Shown: positions 17,041-26,493, counted from the first letter of the stretch. The stretch is 32,767 nucleotides of DNA from Pandoraea sp. ASV26 (GCF_016428915.1 NZ_JAELTP010000063.1:1-32767), one strand, 5' to 3'. Made by a program: numbers and translations. The notes: generated by a model not told the origin, from the sequence alone.

Positions 17041-17074
17041 AATTCGCCCGGCCGGAGAGACTCCCGGTCGGGCG
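17041..17074 (-). terminator. Hairpin between hfq and hflX (attenuator or weak terminator)
   Basis: CGCCCGGCCGG (17045-17055) pairs with CCGGTCGGGCG (17064-17074) over 11 bp with one G-U and an 8-nt loop. On the minus strand the tail is AATTTCTCC, only a weak U-tract. It starts 9 bp after the hfq stop and probably reduces read-through into hflX or defines an hfq mRNA 3' end. Confidence 0.55.
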
Positions 17075-17082
17075 AGCCTGAA

Positions 17083-17319
17083 TCAGGACTGCTCGGCTTC
17101 CGGATGGAAATTCACCGGACGCGCAGGCACGACCGTCGAAATGGCATGCTTATAGACCATTTGGGTGACCGTGTTGCGCAGCAGGACGACATACTGGTCG
17201 AACGACTCGATGTTTCCCTGCAGCTTGATACCGTTGACCAGATAGATCGAGACGGGAACATGCTCCTTACGCAAGGCGTTCAGAAACGGGTCTTGTAGAA
17301 GTTGCCCTTTGTTGCTCAT
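17083..17319 (-). CDS. hfq: RNA chaperone Hfq
   Basis: Hexameric Sm-like RNA chaperone that promotes sRNA-mRNA pairing. The 78 residues begin with the classical [20 protein letters not shown]. Sm1 includes [18 protein letters not shown] and Sm2 is [11 protein letters not shown], with the conserved YKH of the proximal poly-U site. The C-terminal tail is very short, ending [11 protein letters not shown], as is common in beta-proteobacteria. The start is fixed by GGAG seven nt before the ATG. It stands between der and hflX; rpoS, a known target of Hfq-dependent regulation in enterobacteria, is about 13 kb away in the window. Confidence 0.99.
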   Translation of the reverse strand: MSNKGQLLQDPFLNALRKEHVPVSIYLVNGIKLQGNIESFDQYVVLLRNTVTQMVYKHAISTVVPARPVNFHPEAEQS

Positions 17320-17392
17320 AAGTTACTCCATTGTATTTTTAGCAAATGACCGTAAGTCAAGGCGTGTGCGCGCTTCCCGCCCTGACTTCCAC

Positions 17393-17421
17393 ACTATAGC
17401 TGATTTTGCTAGCGTCGCCAG
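17393..17421 (-). promoter_or_regulatory. Candidate hfq promoter overlapping an inverted repeat
   Basis: On the minus strand CTGGCG (17421-17416), 17 bp, TATAGT (17398-17393) would give a leader of about 67 nt for hfq. The -35 half overlaps TTTTGCT-N9-AGCAAAA (17404-17426), a perfect 7-bp inverted repeat. A second pair, TTGACT (17360-17355) and TACAAT (17335-17330), has a 19-bp spacer and would start downstream of the Shine-Dalgarno, so it is less likely. Confidence 0.35.
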
Positions 17422-17445
17422 CAAAACCCCGCCGTGGACTGGCTT

Positions 17446-18783
17446 TCACTCGCCCTTGGCGTAAGGGTTCGCGCTGTTGCGGAACTCTATTCGTAATGGA
17501 GTGCCCTTCAACTTAAAAGTTTCGCGGAAACGGTTCTCAAGGTAGCGCCGATAGGTATCGGTCACGCCATCAAGACTATTCCCGTGAATGACGATGATCG
17601 GCGGATTCGAGCCCCCTTGGTGTGCGTAGCGCAGCTTCGGACGGGAGAACCCGGAACGCCGCGGCTGCTGGTGCTCCACCGCCTCGATAAGGGCTTTGGT
17701 GAGCTTCGGCGTCGGCAATTTGCTCATCGCCGCAGCGTACGCCTCGTCCACCGAGCGCATCAGTGGGCCAATGCCCGTGCCCTTCGTGGCCGAAACGAAG
17801 TGAAAGTTCGCAAACGAGAGGAATTTGAGTTTTCGCTCCAGTTCCTGCTTTGTCTGATCGCGGGTGTACTCGTCCAGTCCGTCCCACTTGTTCACGCCAA
17901 CGACCAGCGCACGGCCCGATTCGACGATGAAGCCGGCGATATGGGCGTCCTGATCGGAGATGTCCTGACGGGCATCCAGCATGAGGATCACAACGTTTGC
18001 ATCGGCGATCGATTGCAGGGTTTTCACAACCGAAAACTTCTCGACCGCTTCGAACACCTTGCCTCGACGACGCAGACCCGCCGTATCGATGAGCGTGTAA
18101 TTGCGCCCCTGACGCTCGAAATCGATATGAATCGAGTCGCGCGTGGTGCCCGGCATGTCGAAGGCGATCACACGCTCTTCGCCGAGCAGCGTGTTGACCA
18201 TCGTCGACTTGCCCACGTTCGGACGCCCGACAATGGCGATCCTCACGCGGCCATCGTGGCGCTCGTCCTCTTCGTTCTCTTCCTGATTGGCGTAAAACGG
18301 CGCGAGCGCTTCGTCGATGACTTCCTTCACGCCATCGCCGTGCGCGGCCGAGATGGCCAGCGGATCGCCCAGACCGAGTTCGTAGAAGTCGTTCGCGACC
18401 GCGGTGTACTTCATGCCCTCGGCCTTGTTGACCACGAGCATGATCTTGCGCCCTGTCTTGCGCAGGTAGTCGGCAATGATCTGGTCGTGCGGCGTGAGGC
18501 CCTGACGCCCGTCCACGATATAGATCACCACGTCGGCCTCGACCACGGCCTGGCGCGTCTGCTTGGCCATTTCGTGGAAGATGCCGTCCTTGGCCACAGG
18601 TTCGAAGCCGCCGGTGTCAATCAGCAGATACGGATGCTCGCCAACGCGCCCCTCGCCATAGTGACGGTCGCGCGTGAGCCCGGGCATGTCGGCGACGAGC
18701 GCGTCGCGCGAGCGGGTCAAACGGTTGAATAGCGTCGATTTGCCGACGTTGGGGCGCCCTACGAGCGCGATCACGGGTTTCAT
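17446..18783 (-). CDS. der: Ribosome-assembly GTPase Der (EngA)
   Basis: Essential double-GTPase needed for 50S subunit maturation. The 445 residues carry two tandem G domains: the first has GRPNVGKS at 9-16, DTGG and NKAE at 119-122; the second has GRPNVGKS at 186-193, [10 protein letters not shown] and NKWD. An acidic linker, [12 protein letters not shown] (about 166-177), separates them. The C-terminal KH-like domain follows, with [18 protein letters not shown] in the first domain departs from NKxD but is, to my knowledge, common in beta-proteobacterial EngA. The ATG at 18783 is preceded by AGGG. The gene directly follows bamB, as in Pseudomonas, but with a terminator in between. Confidence 0.98.
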   Translation of the reverse strand: MKPVIALVGRPNVGKSTLFNRLTRSRDALVADMPGLTRDRHYGEGRVGEHPYLLIDTGGFEPVAKDGIFHEMAKQTRQAVVEADVVIYIVDGRQGLTPHDQIIADYLRKTGRKIMLVVNKAEGMKYTAVANDFYELGLGDPLAISAAHGDGVKEVIDEALAPFYANQEENEEDERHDGRVRIAIVGRPNVGKSTMVNTLLGEERVIAFDMPGTTRDSIHIDFERQGRNYTLIDTAGLRRRGKVFEAVEKFSVVKTLQSIADANVVILMLDARQDISDQDAHIAGFIVESGRALVVGVNKWDGLDEYTRDQTKQELERKLKFLSFANFHFVSATKGTGIGPLMRSVDEAYAAAMSKLPTPKLTKALIEAVEHQQPRRSGFSRPKLRYAHQGGSNPPIIVIHGNSLDGVTDTYRRYLENRFRETFKLKGTPLRIEFRNSANPYAKGE

Positions 18784-18794
18784 GAATAAGCCCT

Positions 18795-18827
18795 AAAAAC
18801 GAAGACGGCCGGCGTGCTGCCGGCCGT
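18795..18827 (-). terminator. Intrinsic terminator between bamB and der
   Basis: ACGGCCGGC (18805-18813) and GCCGGCCGT (18819-18827) form a perfect 9-bp stem with a 5-nt loop. On the minus strand CTTCGTTTTT follows. It ends 11 bp before the der ATG, so it would lie in the der leader if read-through occurs. Confidence 0.75.
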
Positions 18828-18861
18828 TCCCGGAAAATGCCCGGGTGCTGCCGGTCACCGG

Positions 18862-20088
18862 TTAATCCGGACGGAAGCCATAGATGTTGCCGTCGCGCGT
18901 TTGCACAACCAGCGTCTGGCCGGCAAGGATCGGTTGCGCACTGATCGCACCGCTCAGCTTGACGCGAGCCAGAATCTCGCCGTTCTCACGCGACAGGAAA
19001 TGCAGATAGCCCTGCTTGTCGCCCACGACCACTACACGGCCGAGCGCCAACGGCGCCGACAGGTCGCGGTACTTGAGCTTGTCGTTCTGCCACAGTGTAC
19101 TGCCATCGGCAGCGTTGAATGCGTAGACAGCGCCGTCGGTGTTCACCGCGGCCACCACACGTTCATCCTGCGTCACACCGTTCGGCGACGAGAAATCGCG
19201 CGCCCACAGGCCATTGCCGGTCTGCACGTCAGCGCAGCCCACACGACCCTGGAACGTCGCGCCGCACACCTGGCGGCCAAACACCACCGGCGACCCCGTC
19301 ACGTCGTTCACACGCTCCACTTCCGTCACCCCCTTCGGGAACGACAGCGGCGTGATCCACAGCGGGTTGCCCGTATTGGCGTCGAGCGCCACGAGCTTGC
19401 CGCCCGGGAAGCCCGTCACAACCGCACGGTCGCCCACGAACGTCATGCCGGTGCCCGTGCGCAGCGTGAGCGTCGACGACGGCTGCGAGTACGACCAACG
19501 CACCGACCCCGTCCCTGAATCAAACGCCGTCACACGATTGTTGATGGCACGCACAACGACGATACCGCGACCGACCAACGGCGCGGTGAGCACTTCGCTA
19601 CCGGCGTTGGCTGTCCAGGACGGCTTGCCGTCGTGATCGAACGCGATCACATCGCCCTTGTGCGTAGCGACGACAGTCGTCTCGCCATCGCTGCCCGGAC
19701 CCGCGGTGATGTTCGTGTCCGCCTTGGCCGACCAGGTCGACGCCCCCGTATCCGCATCCACGCGAACGATGCTGCCGTTGGCGCCCGCCGCAAACACGGC
19801 GTTGCCCACGGCGACCGGTGCGAAGCTGTAAGCGCCGGCCTTGCCAACGCTTGCCGTCCAGATCTGCTTGACGGTCAGCGCCTGCTTGATCTCCGTGAGC
19901 GGCGTCGGTTCGTGCGCCGGCTTGGTGCCGAAGAGTCCGCAACCACCCAGCGTACCCAACACAGCCAGCGTCAGCACGGCACTGCCCGCGCGCTTGAAAA
20001 TGCCACGGCGCGACGAGGCCGCCGGCACGGACTGTGACATGGCCATCGTTTGCGGCATCGATCGACGGAAGTCGTTAAGGATCATCAT
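18862..20088 (-). CDS. bamB: Outer-membrane protein assembly lipoprotein BamB
   Basis: Beta-propeller lipoprotein of the BAM complex that helps insert outer-membrane beta-barrel proteins. The lipoprotein signal has a lipobox TLGGC with Cys50, counted from the ATG at 20088. The rest is a series of PQQ-like blades with repeats such as VRVDADTGASTWSA, VTAFDSGTGSVRWSY and LVALDANTGNPLW. With this start it has 408 residues and an unusually long n-region; in-frame ATGs at 20058, 20046 and 20040 would give a more usual signal peptide. The first ATG pair has only a weak GGGT site, so the start is uncertain. It lies 56 bp after the yfgM-like gene, the conserved neighbour, and a terminator follows before der. 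Confidence 0.95.
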   Translation of the reverse strand: MMILNDFRRSMPQTMAMSQSVPAASSRRGIFKRAGSAVLTLAVLGTLGGCGLFGTKPAHEPTPLTEIKQALTVKQIWTASVGKAGAYSFAPVAVGNAVFAAGANGSIVRVDADTGASTWSAKADTNITAGPGSDGETTVVATHKGDVIAFDHDGKPSWTANAGSEVLTAPLVGRGIVVVRAINNRVTAFDSGTGSVRWSYSQPSSTLTLRTGTGMTFVGDRAVVTGFPGGKLVALDANTGNPLWITPLSFPKGVTEVERVNDVTGSPVVFGRQVCGATFQGRVGCADVQTGNGLWARDFSSPNGVTQDERVVAAVNTDGAVYAFNAADGSTLWQNDKLKYRDLSAPLALGRVVVVGDKQGYLHFLSRENGEILARVKLSGAISAQPILAGQTLVVQTRDGNIYGFRPD

Positions 20089-20144
20089 GTACCCGGTTAT
20101 GCGTTATGGGAGGGTAATACTTGCCAACGAAATGCCGACGCGCG

Positions 20145-20774
20145 TCAGGCCCCCAGCGCGTCGAGCTTGAACTGGACGAACTGGCGCATGCCCGAATCCT
20201 GCTTGTCGAGCTTGTCGAGTGCCAGTTTGTACGCGGCACGCGCATCGGCCACCTTGCTCTGCGCGACCAGCACGTCACCACGGCGATCGGCAAACAGACC
20301 GGCATACGGTGCGGGCGGATTGTCGAGCAGCTTGAGCGCCTCGTCGTACGCCTTCTCGTCAAGCAGCACACCCGCCAGACGCAGCTTGGCGAGTTGCTTG
20401 TACTCGTCGTCCTTCGCGTTCGACACGGCCCATTGCAGTTGCGCCTTCGCACCCGCTGCATCGCCCGCATCCGAGAGCGACTTGGCGGCGAGCAGCGCCG
20501 TCATCTGCGCGTACGGCGTGCCGCTGAACTTGCTCTCCATGTCCGACGCGATACGGGCAACCTTCGCCTTGTCCTTCGCGTCGATGGCATTTTCCAGCTC
20601 GCCATACAGCACGCCGGCCTCGACCGCCTGCTTGCGATCGTAATAGCGCCACAGGTTCCAGCCACCATAGGCCAGCATGATGACGACCAGCGTCCAGATA
20701 ACGTAATTGCCGTACTGCTTCCACCAGGCCTTTACGTTCTCGATCTGTTCCTGTTCCTCGTGATAGCTGCTCAT
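20145..20774 (-). CDS. YfgM-like SecYEG-associated TPR membrane protein
   Basis: A 209-residue single-pass inner-membrane protein: cytoplasmic N-terminus, helix at about 23-41 (NYVIWTLVVIMLAYGGW), then a periplasmic TPR-like alpha-helical domain with Ala/Lys/Asp-rich repeats (AKSLSDAGDAAGAKAQLQWA, YDEALKLLDNPP). It matches the YfgM/DUF2133 family, which in E. coli associates with SecYEG and the chaperone PpiD. The context hisS-yfgM-bamB is conserved and supports a role in handing envelope proteins to assembly factors. The ATG at 20774 starts the family-typical MSSYHEEQEQIENVKAWWK. The homology is at family level, so no symbol is given. Confidence 0.9.
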   Translation of the reverse strand: MSSYHEEQEQIENVKAWWKQYGNYVIWTLVVIMLAYGGWNLWRYYDRKQAVEAGVLYGELENAIDAKDKAKVARIASDMESKFSGTPYAQMTALLAAKSLSDAGDAAGAKAQLQWAVSNAKDDEYKQLAKLRLAGVLLDEKAYDEALKLLDNPPAPYAGLFADRRGDVLVAQSKVADARAAYKLALDKLDKQDSGMRQFVQFKLDALGA

Positions 20775-20806
20775 TCGCCGGTGCTCTCCGTGTCTGGCGT
20801 CTTGGA

Positions 20807-22183
20807 TTAATGAAGGGTTTCGTTACCCGCGCCGACATCGGCCAGGCTTTCGTTCACGCTTTCGTCGGCACTGGCCACGATGGCGTCGATCAGGTGCTCT
20901 GCGAGGCCTTCGAACACCACGCTCGTCTGATTGTTCGCCGGATCGGCAGCACGCAGATGCTTGACCACGGCCGTGCCCGAAGCCACTTCGTTCTCGCCGA
21001 TGATCACGGCGAAGTTCGCGCCGCTCGCGTCTGCCCGCTTCATTTGCGACTTGAAGCTGCTGCCCTTGCCGTCCGGGCTGCAATGGAACACCACGTTCAA
21101 ACCGGCATCGCGCATACGTTCGGCCGCAATCAGCGCAGGCGCCACTGCCGCCTCACCCTGATGCACCACGTAGACGTCGGCGCCTTCGGCCTGCGGCACG
21201 AGATCGTCTTCGCGCAGCAACTCGAGAATGCGCTCGACGCCCATCGCCCAGCCGCATGCCGGCGTGGCGTCGCCACCCAGTTGCTCGACGAGCGGGTCGT
21301 AGCGACCGCCACCGGCCACCGTACCTTGCGCGCCCAGCTTGTCGGTCACCCACTCGAACACGGTCAGATTGTAGTAATCCAACCCGCGCACCAGACGCGG
21401 ATTGATCGTGAACGGAATGTTGTTCGCCTTGAGCAGCGACTGCACACCTTCGAAGTGCCTGATCGACTCCTCACCGAGATAGTCGATGAGCTTGGGTGCC
21501 CCTTCGACCATCTCCTGCATCGCCGGGTTCTTCGTGTCGAGCACACGCAGCGGGTTCGTATAGAGACGACGCTTGCCGTCTTCGTCGAGCAGGTCGACGT
21601 GCTTCTCGAGATAGGCGATCAGATCGGCACGATGACGTGCACGTTCTTCCCCCTGCCCCAACGAATTGAGTTGCAGATGGATGCCCGTCAGGCCGAGATC
21701 GTCCCACAGGCGCTGGCACATCAGAATGATTTCGACGTCTGCATCCGGGCCGGCAAGACCGAGCGCTTCGACACCCACCTGGTGGAACTGGCGATAGCGG
21801 CCGCGCTGCGGCTTCTCGTGACGGAACATCGGGCCGAAGTACCACAGACGCTTCGGGCCGTTGTACAGCAGATTGTGTTCGAGCGTCGCACGAACGGCCG
21901 CCGCGGTGCCCTCGGGGCGCATCGTCAGTTGCTCGCCGTTGAGCGAATCGGTGAAGCTGTACATCTCCTTCTCGACGATATCGGTCACTTCGCCGATACC
22001 GCGCGTGAACAGCTGCGTGTGTTCGAGAATCGGCGTACGAATCTGTTGATAGCCGTACGCGCGCAACATGGCGCGCACCGATTCCTCGAAGAACTCCCAC
22101 AGGGCTTCGTCCTGCGGAAGGATGTCGTTCATGCCTTTGACCCCGGCCAGTTTGGCGGGGCGCTTCTTCTTTGCGTCAGTCAT
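20807..22183 (-). CDS. hisS: Histidyl-tRNA synthetase
   Basis: Class II synthetase that charges tRNA-His. The 458 residues are slightly longer than the E. coli enzyme owing to a basic N-terminal extension ([20 protein letters not shown]) and an acidic C-terminal tail (about 25 residues). Motifs seen are RPEGT (89-93), motif 2 [15 protein letters not shown] from 121, the HisRS signature LVRGLDYY (264-271), [14 protein letters not shown] and motif 3 [13 protein letters not shown]. An AAGAGAAT Shine-Dalgarno precedes the ATG at 22183. It follows ispG by 24 bp and precedes the yfgM-like gene by 32 bp, the conserved ispG-hisS-yfgM-bamB order. It retains the catalytic motifs that the HisZ paralogue in this window lacks. 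Confidence 0.98.
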   Translation of the reverse strand: MTDAKKKRPAKLAGVKGMNDILPQDEALWEFFEESVRAMLRAYGYQQIRTPILEHTQLFTRGIGEVTDIVEKEMYSFTDSLNGEQLTMRPEGTAAAVRATLEHNLLYNGPKRLWYFGPMFRHEKPQRGRYRQFHQVGVEALGLAGPDADVEIILMCQRLWDDLGLTGIHLQLNSLGQGEERARHRADLIAYLEKHVDLLDEDGKRRLYTNPLRVLDTKNPAMQEMVEGAPKLIDYLGEESIRHFEGVQSLLKANNIPFTINPRLVRGLDYYNLTVFEWVTDKLGAQGTVAGGGRYDPLVEQLGGDATPACGWAMGVERILELLREDDLVPQAEGADVYVVHQGEAAVAPALIAAERMRDAGLNVVFHCSPDGKGSSFKSQMKRADASGANFAVIIGENEVASGTAVVKHLRAADPANNQTSVVFEGLAEHLIDAIVASADESVNESLADVGAGNETLH

Positions 22184-22207
22184 ATTCTCTTGTATGGTCC
22201 TGCCTGC

Positions 22208-23488
22208 TTATGCGGCGACCGCTCCTTCGGCCTGACCGTAGCGGGTCTTCACGTAGTCGTCGACGATCTGCTGGAACTCTTCGGCGATGTGATCGCCGCG
22301 CAGTGTACGCACCTTTTCGCCATCGACGAAGACCGGTGCTGCCGGCGATTCGCCGGAACCCGGCAAGCTGATGCCGATGTTCGCGTGCTTCGATTCACCC
22401 GGACCGTTCACGATACAGCCCATCACTGCGACGTTCATGTTCTCGACGCCCGGATATTGAGCCTTCCATATCGGCATTTGTTCACGCAGATATGTCTGAA
22501 TACTCGAGGCCAGTTCCTGGAACACGGTACTCGTCGTGCGGCCGCAACCCGGACAGGCGATGACCATCGGCGCGAATGCGCGCAGGCCCATCGTTTGCAG
22601 GATTTCCTGCGCCACCACCACTTCACCGGTACGCGCACCGCCCGGCTCCGGCGTCAGCGAAATACGGATCGTATCGCCAATCCCTTCCTGTAGCAGCACC
22701 GACAGTGCCGCCGTCGATGCCACGATACCCTTCGAGCCCATTCCGGCTTCGGTCAGCCCCAGATGCAGGGCGTAGTCGCAGCGCTTGGCCAGTTCGCGAT
22801 ACACGGCGATCAGGTCCTGCACCGCGCTCACCTTGCACGAGAGCAAAATCTTGTCGGCCGGCAGACCCACGCGCTGTGCCAGTTCCGCCGACTCGAGCGC
22901 CGAGGTGATGAGCGCTTCGTACATCACGCTCTGCGCGTCCCAAGGCGTAGCACGTGCGGCATTCTCGTCCATGATGCGCGCGAGCAGCGACTGGTCCAGA
23001 CTGCCCCAGTTCACGCCGATACGCACCGGCTTGTCGTACTTGGCCGCCATTTCGATCATTTGCGCGAACTGCGTGTCGCGCTTGGCGCCCTGCCCGACGT
23101 TACCCGGGTTGATACGGTACTTCGACAGCGTTTCGGCGCAAGCCGGATAGTCGGCAAGCAACTTATGGCCGTTGTAATGGAAGTCGCCGACGAGCGGCAC
23201 CATCACACCCATGCGGTCGAGTTGCTCGCGAATCGCCGGTACGGCGGCCGCGGCTTCCGGCGTATTCACCGTGATGCGCACCAGTTCGGAGCCGGCCTGC
23301 GCCAATTCCTTGACCTGAATGGCCGTGCCGATCACGTCTTCCGTGTCGGTGTTGGTCATCGATTGCACGCGAATCGGCGAGTCGCCACCGACCGTCACGA
23401 GTTGGCCACCCCAGCGAATCGCGACCTTGCGCGACTGACGGCGGGGAGCCGGACCGCCGATGATCGGCATGCATTCTACAGAAGCCAT
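22208..23488 (-). CDS. ispG: 4-hydroxy-3-methylbut-2-en-1-yl diphosphate synthase (MEP pathway)
   Basis: Iron-sulfur enzyme converting MEcPP to HMBPP, the penultimate step of the non-mevalonate isoprenoid pathway. The 426 residues contain the TIM-barrel start [13 protein letters not shown] (from residue 40) and [12 protein letters not shown]. The C-terminal [4Fe-4S] site has Cys312 and Cys315 in [14 protein letters not shown], Cys358 in [14 protein letters not shown] and Glu365. Some beta-proteobacterial enzymes are longer than E. coli IspG, as here. The Shine-Dalgarno GAGGG lies upstream of the ATG at 23488, only 18 bp after rodZ. The rodZ-ispG-hisS arrangement is conserved in gamma- and beta-proteobacteria. 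Confidence 0.98.
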   Translation of the reverse strand: MASVECMPIIGGPAPRRQSRKVAIRWGGQLVTVGGDSPIRVQSMTNTDTEDVIGTAIQVKELAQAGSELVRITVNTPEAAAAVPAIREQLDRMGVMVPLVGDFHYNGHKLLADYPACAETLSKYRINPGNVGQGAKRDTQFAQMIEMAAKYDKPVRIGVNWGSLDQSLLARIMDENAARATPWDAQSVMYEALITSALESAELAQRVGLPADKILLSCKVSAVQDLIAVYRELAKRCDYALHLGLTEAGMGSKGIVASTAALSVLLQEGIGDTIRISLTPEPGGARTGEVVVAQEILQTMGLRAFAPMVIACPGCGRTTSTVFQELASSIQTYLREQMPIWKAQYPGVENMNVAVMGCIVNGPGESKHANIGISLPGSGESPAAPVFVDGEKVRTLRGDHIAEEFQQIVDDYVKTRYGQAEGAVAA

Positions 23489-23506
23489 GATTACCCTCTT
23501 TCGGTC

Positions 23507-24577
23507 TTACTGGAGCGTCAGACGCGCCACGTTGCCCGCATTGCGGGACTTGATCTCGACCGGTTGACCGTTGAATTCCAGCGACTCGACGCCCGCGACG
23601 TTACCCACAACGACCTTGAGCGGCGCATCGCCCGTAATTTCCTGTTCGGCACCTGCGCGCATCAACTGGGAGAACAGCACCTTGCCGTCCTTCGAACGCA
23701 CTTCGACCCAGCTATCCGCTTTCAGGCGTAACGCAATCTTGCCACCACCCGGCACGCCCACGCCGGACGCCTTGCCATCGGCCGGGGTCGCCGTCGTCGA
23801 TGCCACCGGCGCAGCCGCGGCGCTCGCACCGGCCAGCCCGGCGACCACATGCGTCGGATCGGCCGCAGCAATCAGGCCCGGGCCCGCTGCGGCAGCACTC
23901 GCCGAGGCGTTATTGACCGTACCCTCGGTATTGCCGTTGTTGACGCTATTCGCTCCATCGGCGCCCGGCGGCGTGCCGTTGGCGTCGGCCACCACCGGCT
24001 GGCTGGCCGGCTCCGCGGCGTCCAGCGCGCCTTGCGCCGATGCGGCACTCGCGAGTTCTGCCGGCTCGATCGAACCACGACCCGGCTTGTGAGCATTGCC
24101 GAAGTACCAGGCAGCGCCGGCGATCACGATCAGCGCAGCCAGCGCCCAAGGCCATTTGGCCTGCGACGCGGCAACCGGCGAGCGAAAGCGCACCGGGCTC
24201 TTCGGAATACTCGGCTGCCCGGTCGGGGGTTGCGGAATATCGATGGGAGCGGCGCGGCCAAAACGGCGCAGCGGCTCGACCATCGGTTCCGGATCGGCAC
24301 CGAGCATGCGTGCATAGCTGCGCACGACGCCCTGAATAAACGGAATTTCCGGCAAGGCATTCCATTCACCGGACTCAAGACGCTTGAGCTTAAGCACCGA
24401 GACTTTCAAGCGCGCCGACACGTCTTCGATCGACATGCCGCGCTTCTCGCGCAATGCCGCCAGTTGCGCACCCACTTGCGCCCCCAGCTCAGCCCATCCG
24501 GCAGCTGCTCCCTGCGGCAATCCCTGGCTCTCGGCCCCGGCTTGCCCGCCTGCATCCGCCTGATTCTGGTTATCCAT
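23507..24577 (-). CDS. rodZ: RodZ-family cell-shape protein (HTH plus membrane anchor plus DUF4115)
   Basis: Bitopic membrane protein that links MreB to the elongasome. From the ATG at 24577 it has 356 residues: a Gln/Gly/Ala-rich start; a cytoplasmic HTH domain at about 36-98 (LAALREKRGMSIEDVSARLK, RSYARMLGADPEPMVEPLRRF); a basic proline-containing juxtamembrane region; a transmembrane helix at about 143-160; a long Ala/Ser/Gly/Pro-rich periplasmic linker (about 165-275); and a C-terminal DUF4115 beta domain (about 275-350) containing ADSWVEVRSKDGKVLFSQLM. The start at 24577 has a G-rich Shine-Dalgarno (GGGGGCG), while the frame continues upstream without family similarity. It lies upstream of ispG as in Pseudomonas and E. 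coli. The pilF gene expected just upstream in Pseudomonas is missing here. Confidence 0.93.
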   Translation of the reverse strand: MDNQNQADAGGQAGAESQGLPQGAAAGWAELGAQVGAQLAALREKRGMSIEDVSARLKVSVLKLKRLESGEWNALPEIPFIQGVVRSYARMLGADPEPMVEPLRRFGRAAPIDIPQPPTGQPSIPKSPVRFRSPVAASQAKWPWALAALIVIAGAAWYFGNAHKPGRGSIEPAELASAASAQGALDAAEPASQPVVADANGTPPGADGANSVNNGNTEGTVNNASASAAAAGPGLIAAADPTHVVAGLAGASAAAAPVASTTATPADGKASGVGVPGGGKIALRLKADSWVEVRSKDGKVLFSQLMRAGAEQEITGDAPLKVVVGNVAGVESLEFNGQPVEIKSRNAGNVARLTLQ

Positions 24578-24838
24578 CGATACGCCCCCGTTCGTAAGCA
24601 GCCGCCCGCAGCGGCTGAGGATATGCTGGCGACAGTTCCCCTGCGTCACCTACCGTGCGCGCGGCGTGCAGATCTGCGCGGCGCATCGAAGGGTTCAGCG
24701 AGGAACTGACGGAATCGCGCGGGACACGAAACGCGCCCCGCGCAAGGAATGCTGTAGTGCGAGACTGATCCGACGGGCGGCATGGCACGTGCGGGGCCGA
24801 CGGCCCTCGCCACGGTCCACGCCCGCCCGTGCGCAACC
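24578..24838. other. Intergenic gap rlmN-rodZ where a pilF/pilW gene is often found
   Basis: About 260 bp with no recognisable gene, TPR motif or strong terminator. On the minus strand a 90-codon frame (24842 to 24570) overlaps the rlmN stop as ATGA and runs past the rodZ start. Its arginine- and proline-rich product resembles nothing I know and is probably non-coding. Confidence 0.5.
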
Positions 24839-25960
24839 TCATACGGTACGCACCTCGACCGCGATTTTCCCGAATTTGCCGCGCTGTGCAAGCCGCGTGC
24901 GATCCTGCACCTCACCGGCGAGCTGACCGCACGCCGCATCGATGTCGTCGCCGCGCGTCTTGCGCACGGTCGTCACGAGCCCTGCGTCGAGCAGAATTTG
25001 CGCGAAACGCTTGATCTGCGGATCCTTCGAGCGCAGCAGGCCGGATTCGGGAAATGGATTGAACGGGATCAGATTGAATTTGCACGGCACGTCGCGCGTC
25101 AGGGCGACAAGCTCGCGCGCATGCGCCTCGGTGTCGTTCACACCGTCGAGCATGCAGTACTCGAACGTGATGAAATCGCGGGGCGCTACCTCCAGGTAAC
25201 GCTCGCACGCGCCCATCAGCTCGCGTAACGGATATTTCTTGTTGAGCGGCACGAGCACATCGCGCAGTGCGTCGTTGGGCGCATGCAGCGACACGGCCAG
25301 CGCCACGGGCAGCTCCTGCCCCAGGCGGTCCATCATCGGCACGACACCCGAGGTCGATAACGTGACGCGGCGACGCGACAGCCCATAGGCGTTGTCGTCG
25401 AGCATCAGGCGCATTGCACCCACTACATTGTCGAAATTGAGCAGCGGCTCGCCCATGCCCATCATCACCACGTTGGTGATAACGCGCTCGTTCTTGCCCT
25501 GGCGTCCAAGGTCGCGGCGCAATGCGAATTCGGCCATCCACAATTGACCGATGATTTCGCCGAGCGACAGATTGCGCGAAAAACCCTGCTTGCCGGTCGA
25601 ACAGAACCGGCAGTTGACGGCGCAGCCCGCCTGCGAAGAAACGCAAAGCGTGCCACGCGTCTCCTCAGGGATGTAGACGGTCTCGACGGCATTGCCGTTG
25701 CCCACGTCCAGCAGCCATTTGCGCGTGCCATCGGTCGACACATGGTCGGTGATGGCAGCCGGCGCGGCGATCGTCGCACGCGTTTTTAGCTTCTCGCGCA
25801 GCGACTTGGCCAGATCGGTCATGCCGTCGAAATCGGCGGCCCCCATCTGGTGGATCCAACGCTGGAGCTGGCGCGCACGGAACGGTTTCTCACCGAGCGT
25901 GCCGCAATAGGCGGCCAGACCGTCCGGATCGTAATCAAGCAGATTCGTAAGGTTGGTCAT
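24839..25960 (-). CDS. rlmN: Dual-specificity radical SAM methyltransferase RlmN
   Basis: Methylates C2 of A2503 in 23S rRNA and A37 of some tRNAs. The 373 residues match the family. The radical-SAM cluster motif is CAVNCRFC, with Cys113, Cys117 and Cys120. The N-terminal accessory domain contains [16 protein letters not shown], and later come [20 protein letters not shown] and [14 protein letters not shown]. The conserved C-terminal catalytic Cys is in [13 protein letters not shown], where a methyl-Cys intermediate forms; the other Cys is Cys120-adjacent in the family scheme. The ATG at 25960 has GAGGG upstream. It follows ndk by 59 bp in the conserved ndk-rlmN order, probably in one transcript. 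Confidence 0.97.
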   Translation of the reverse strand: MTNLTNLLDYDPDGLAAYCGTLGEKPFRARQLQRWIHQMGAADFDGMTDLAKSLREKLKTRATIAAPAAITDHVSTDGTRKWLLDVGNGNAVETVYIPEETRGTLCVSSQAGCAVNCRFCSTGKQGFSRNLSLGEIIGQLWMAEFALRRDLGRQGKNERVITNVVMMGMGEPLLNFDNVVGAMRLMLDDNAYGLSRRRVTLSTSGVVPMMDRLGQELPVALAVSLHAPNDALRDVLVPLNKKYPLRELMGACERYLEVAPRDFITFEYCMLDGVNDTEAHARELVALTRDVPCKFNLIPFNPFPESGLLRSKDPQIKRFAQILLDAGLVTTVRKTRGDDIDAACGQLAGEVQDRTRLAQRGKFGKIAVEVRTV

Positions 25961-26019
25961 GGCCCTGGTCCCTCAACATCCCTTCGGTATCTTCCTGCGA
26001 TTGAGCGGCTAAACGCGTA

Positions 26020-26445
26020 TTAACGCGCGTAGACGTTCAAGCCGGCGAAGAAGAACGACACTTCGGCAGCAGCCGTTTCGGCGGCGTCCGAACCATGCAC
26101 TGCGTTCGCGTCGATGCTGTCGGCGAAATCGGCGCGGATCGTGCCCTTCTCAGCCTTCTTCGGATCGGTGGCGCCCATCAGTTCGCGGTTCTTCGCGATG
26201 GCGTTTTCACCTTCCAGCACTTGAATCATGACCGGACCCGAGATCATGAAATCGACCAGATCCTTGAAGAACGGGCGATCCTTGTGCACGCTGTAGAATT
26301 GCTCGGCTTCAGCACGCGACAGGTGCACCAGCTTGGCAGCGGCGATCTTCAGGCCTGCGCCTTCGAAACGGCTGTAAATCTGGCCGATCACGTTCTTGGC
26401 AACGGCATCGGGCTTGATAATCGACAAAGTGCGTTCGACTGCCAT
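26020..26445 (-). CDS. ndk: Nucleoside diphosphate kinase
   Basis: Transfers the gamma-phosphate from ATP to nucleoside diphosphates through a phosphohistidine. The 141 residues are exactly the usual size. The active-site His117 is in [20 protein letters not shown], and the N-terminus is [16 protein letters not shown] chose the ATG at 26445, with GGAG upstream, over an in-frame ATG four codons earlier that would lie within the Shine-Dalgarno region. It is the first gene of the long minus-strand block and has a candidate extended -10 promoter just upstream. Confidence 0.98.
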   Translation of the reverse strand: MAVERTLSIIKPDAVAKNVIGQIYSRFEGAGLKIAAAKLVHLSRAEAEQFYSVHKDRPFFKDLVDFMISGPVMIQVLEGENAIAKNRELMGATDPKKAEKGTIRADFADSIDANAVHGSDAAETAAAEVSFFFAGLNVYAR

Positions 26446-26493
26446 GAAAAACTCCAAAAAATTAAGCAGTTATATAACCAACATGAACCCGTA

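Noticed and set aside
17330-17360. TTGACT/TACAAT as the main hfq promoter
   Set aside because: The spacer is 19 bp and the start site would lie downstream of the GGAG ribosome-binding site, leaving about 4 nt of leader.
18422-18428. NKAE instead of NKxD in the first G domain of Der as a lost-function change
   Set aside because: To my knowledge this variant is common in beta-proteobacterial EngA, and the second domain keeps NKWD.
20810-22693. A 627-codon plus-strand frame antisense to hisS and the end of ispG
   Set aside because: Long antisense frames are expected in GC-rich genes; the composition is Arg/His-rich, there is no ribosome-binding site of note and no domain is visible.
24570-24842. 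A 90-codon minus-strand frame exactly filling the rlmN-rodZ gap, starting ATGA on the rlmN stop
   Set aside because: The translation is Arg/Pro-rich low-complexity, contains no TPR pattern, and overlaps the rodZ start and its ribosome-binding site; mentioned only with the missing pilF observation.
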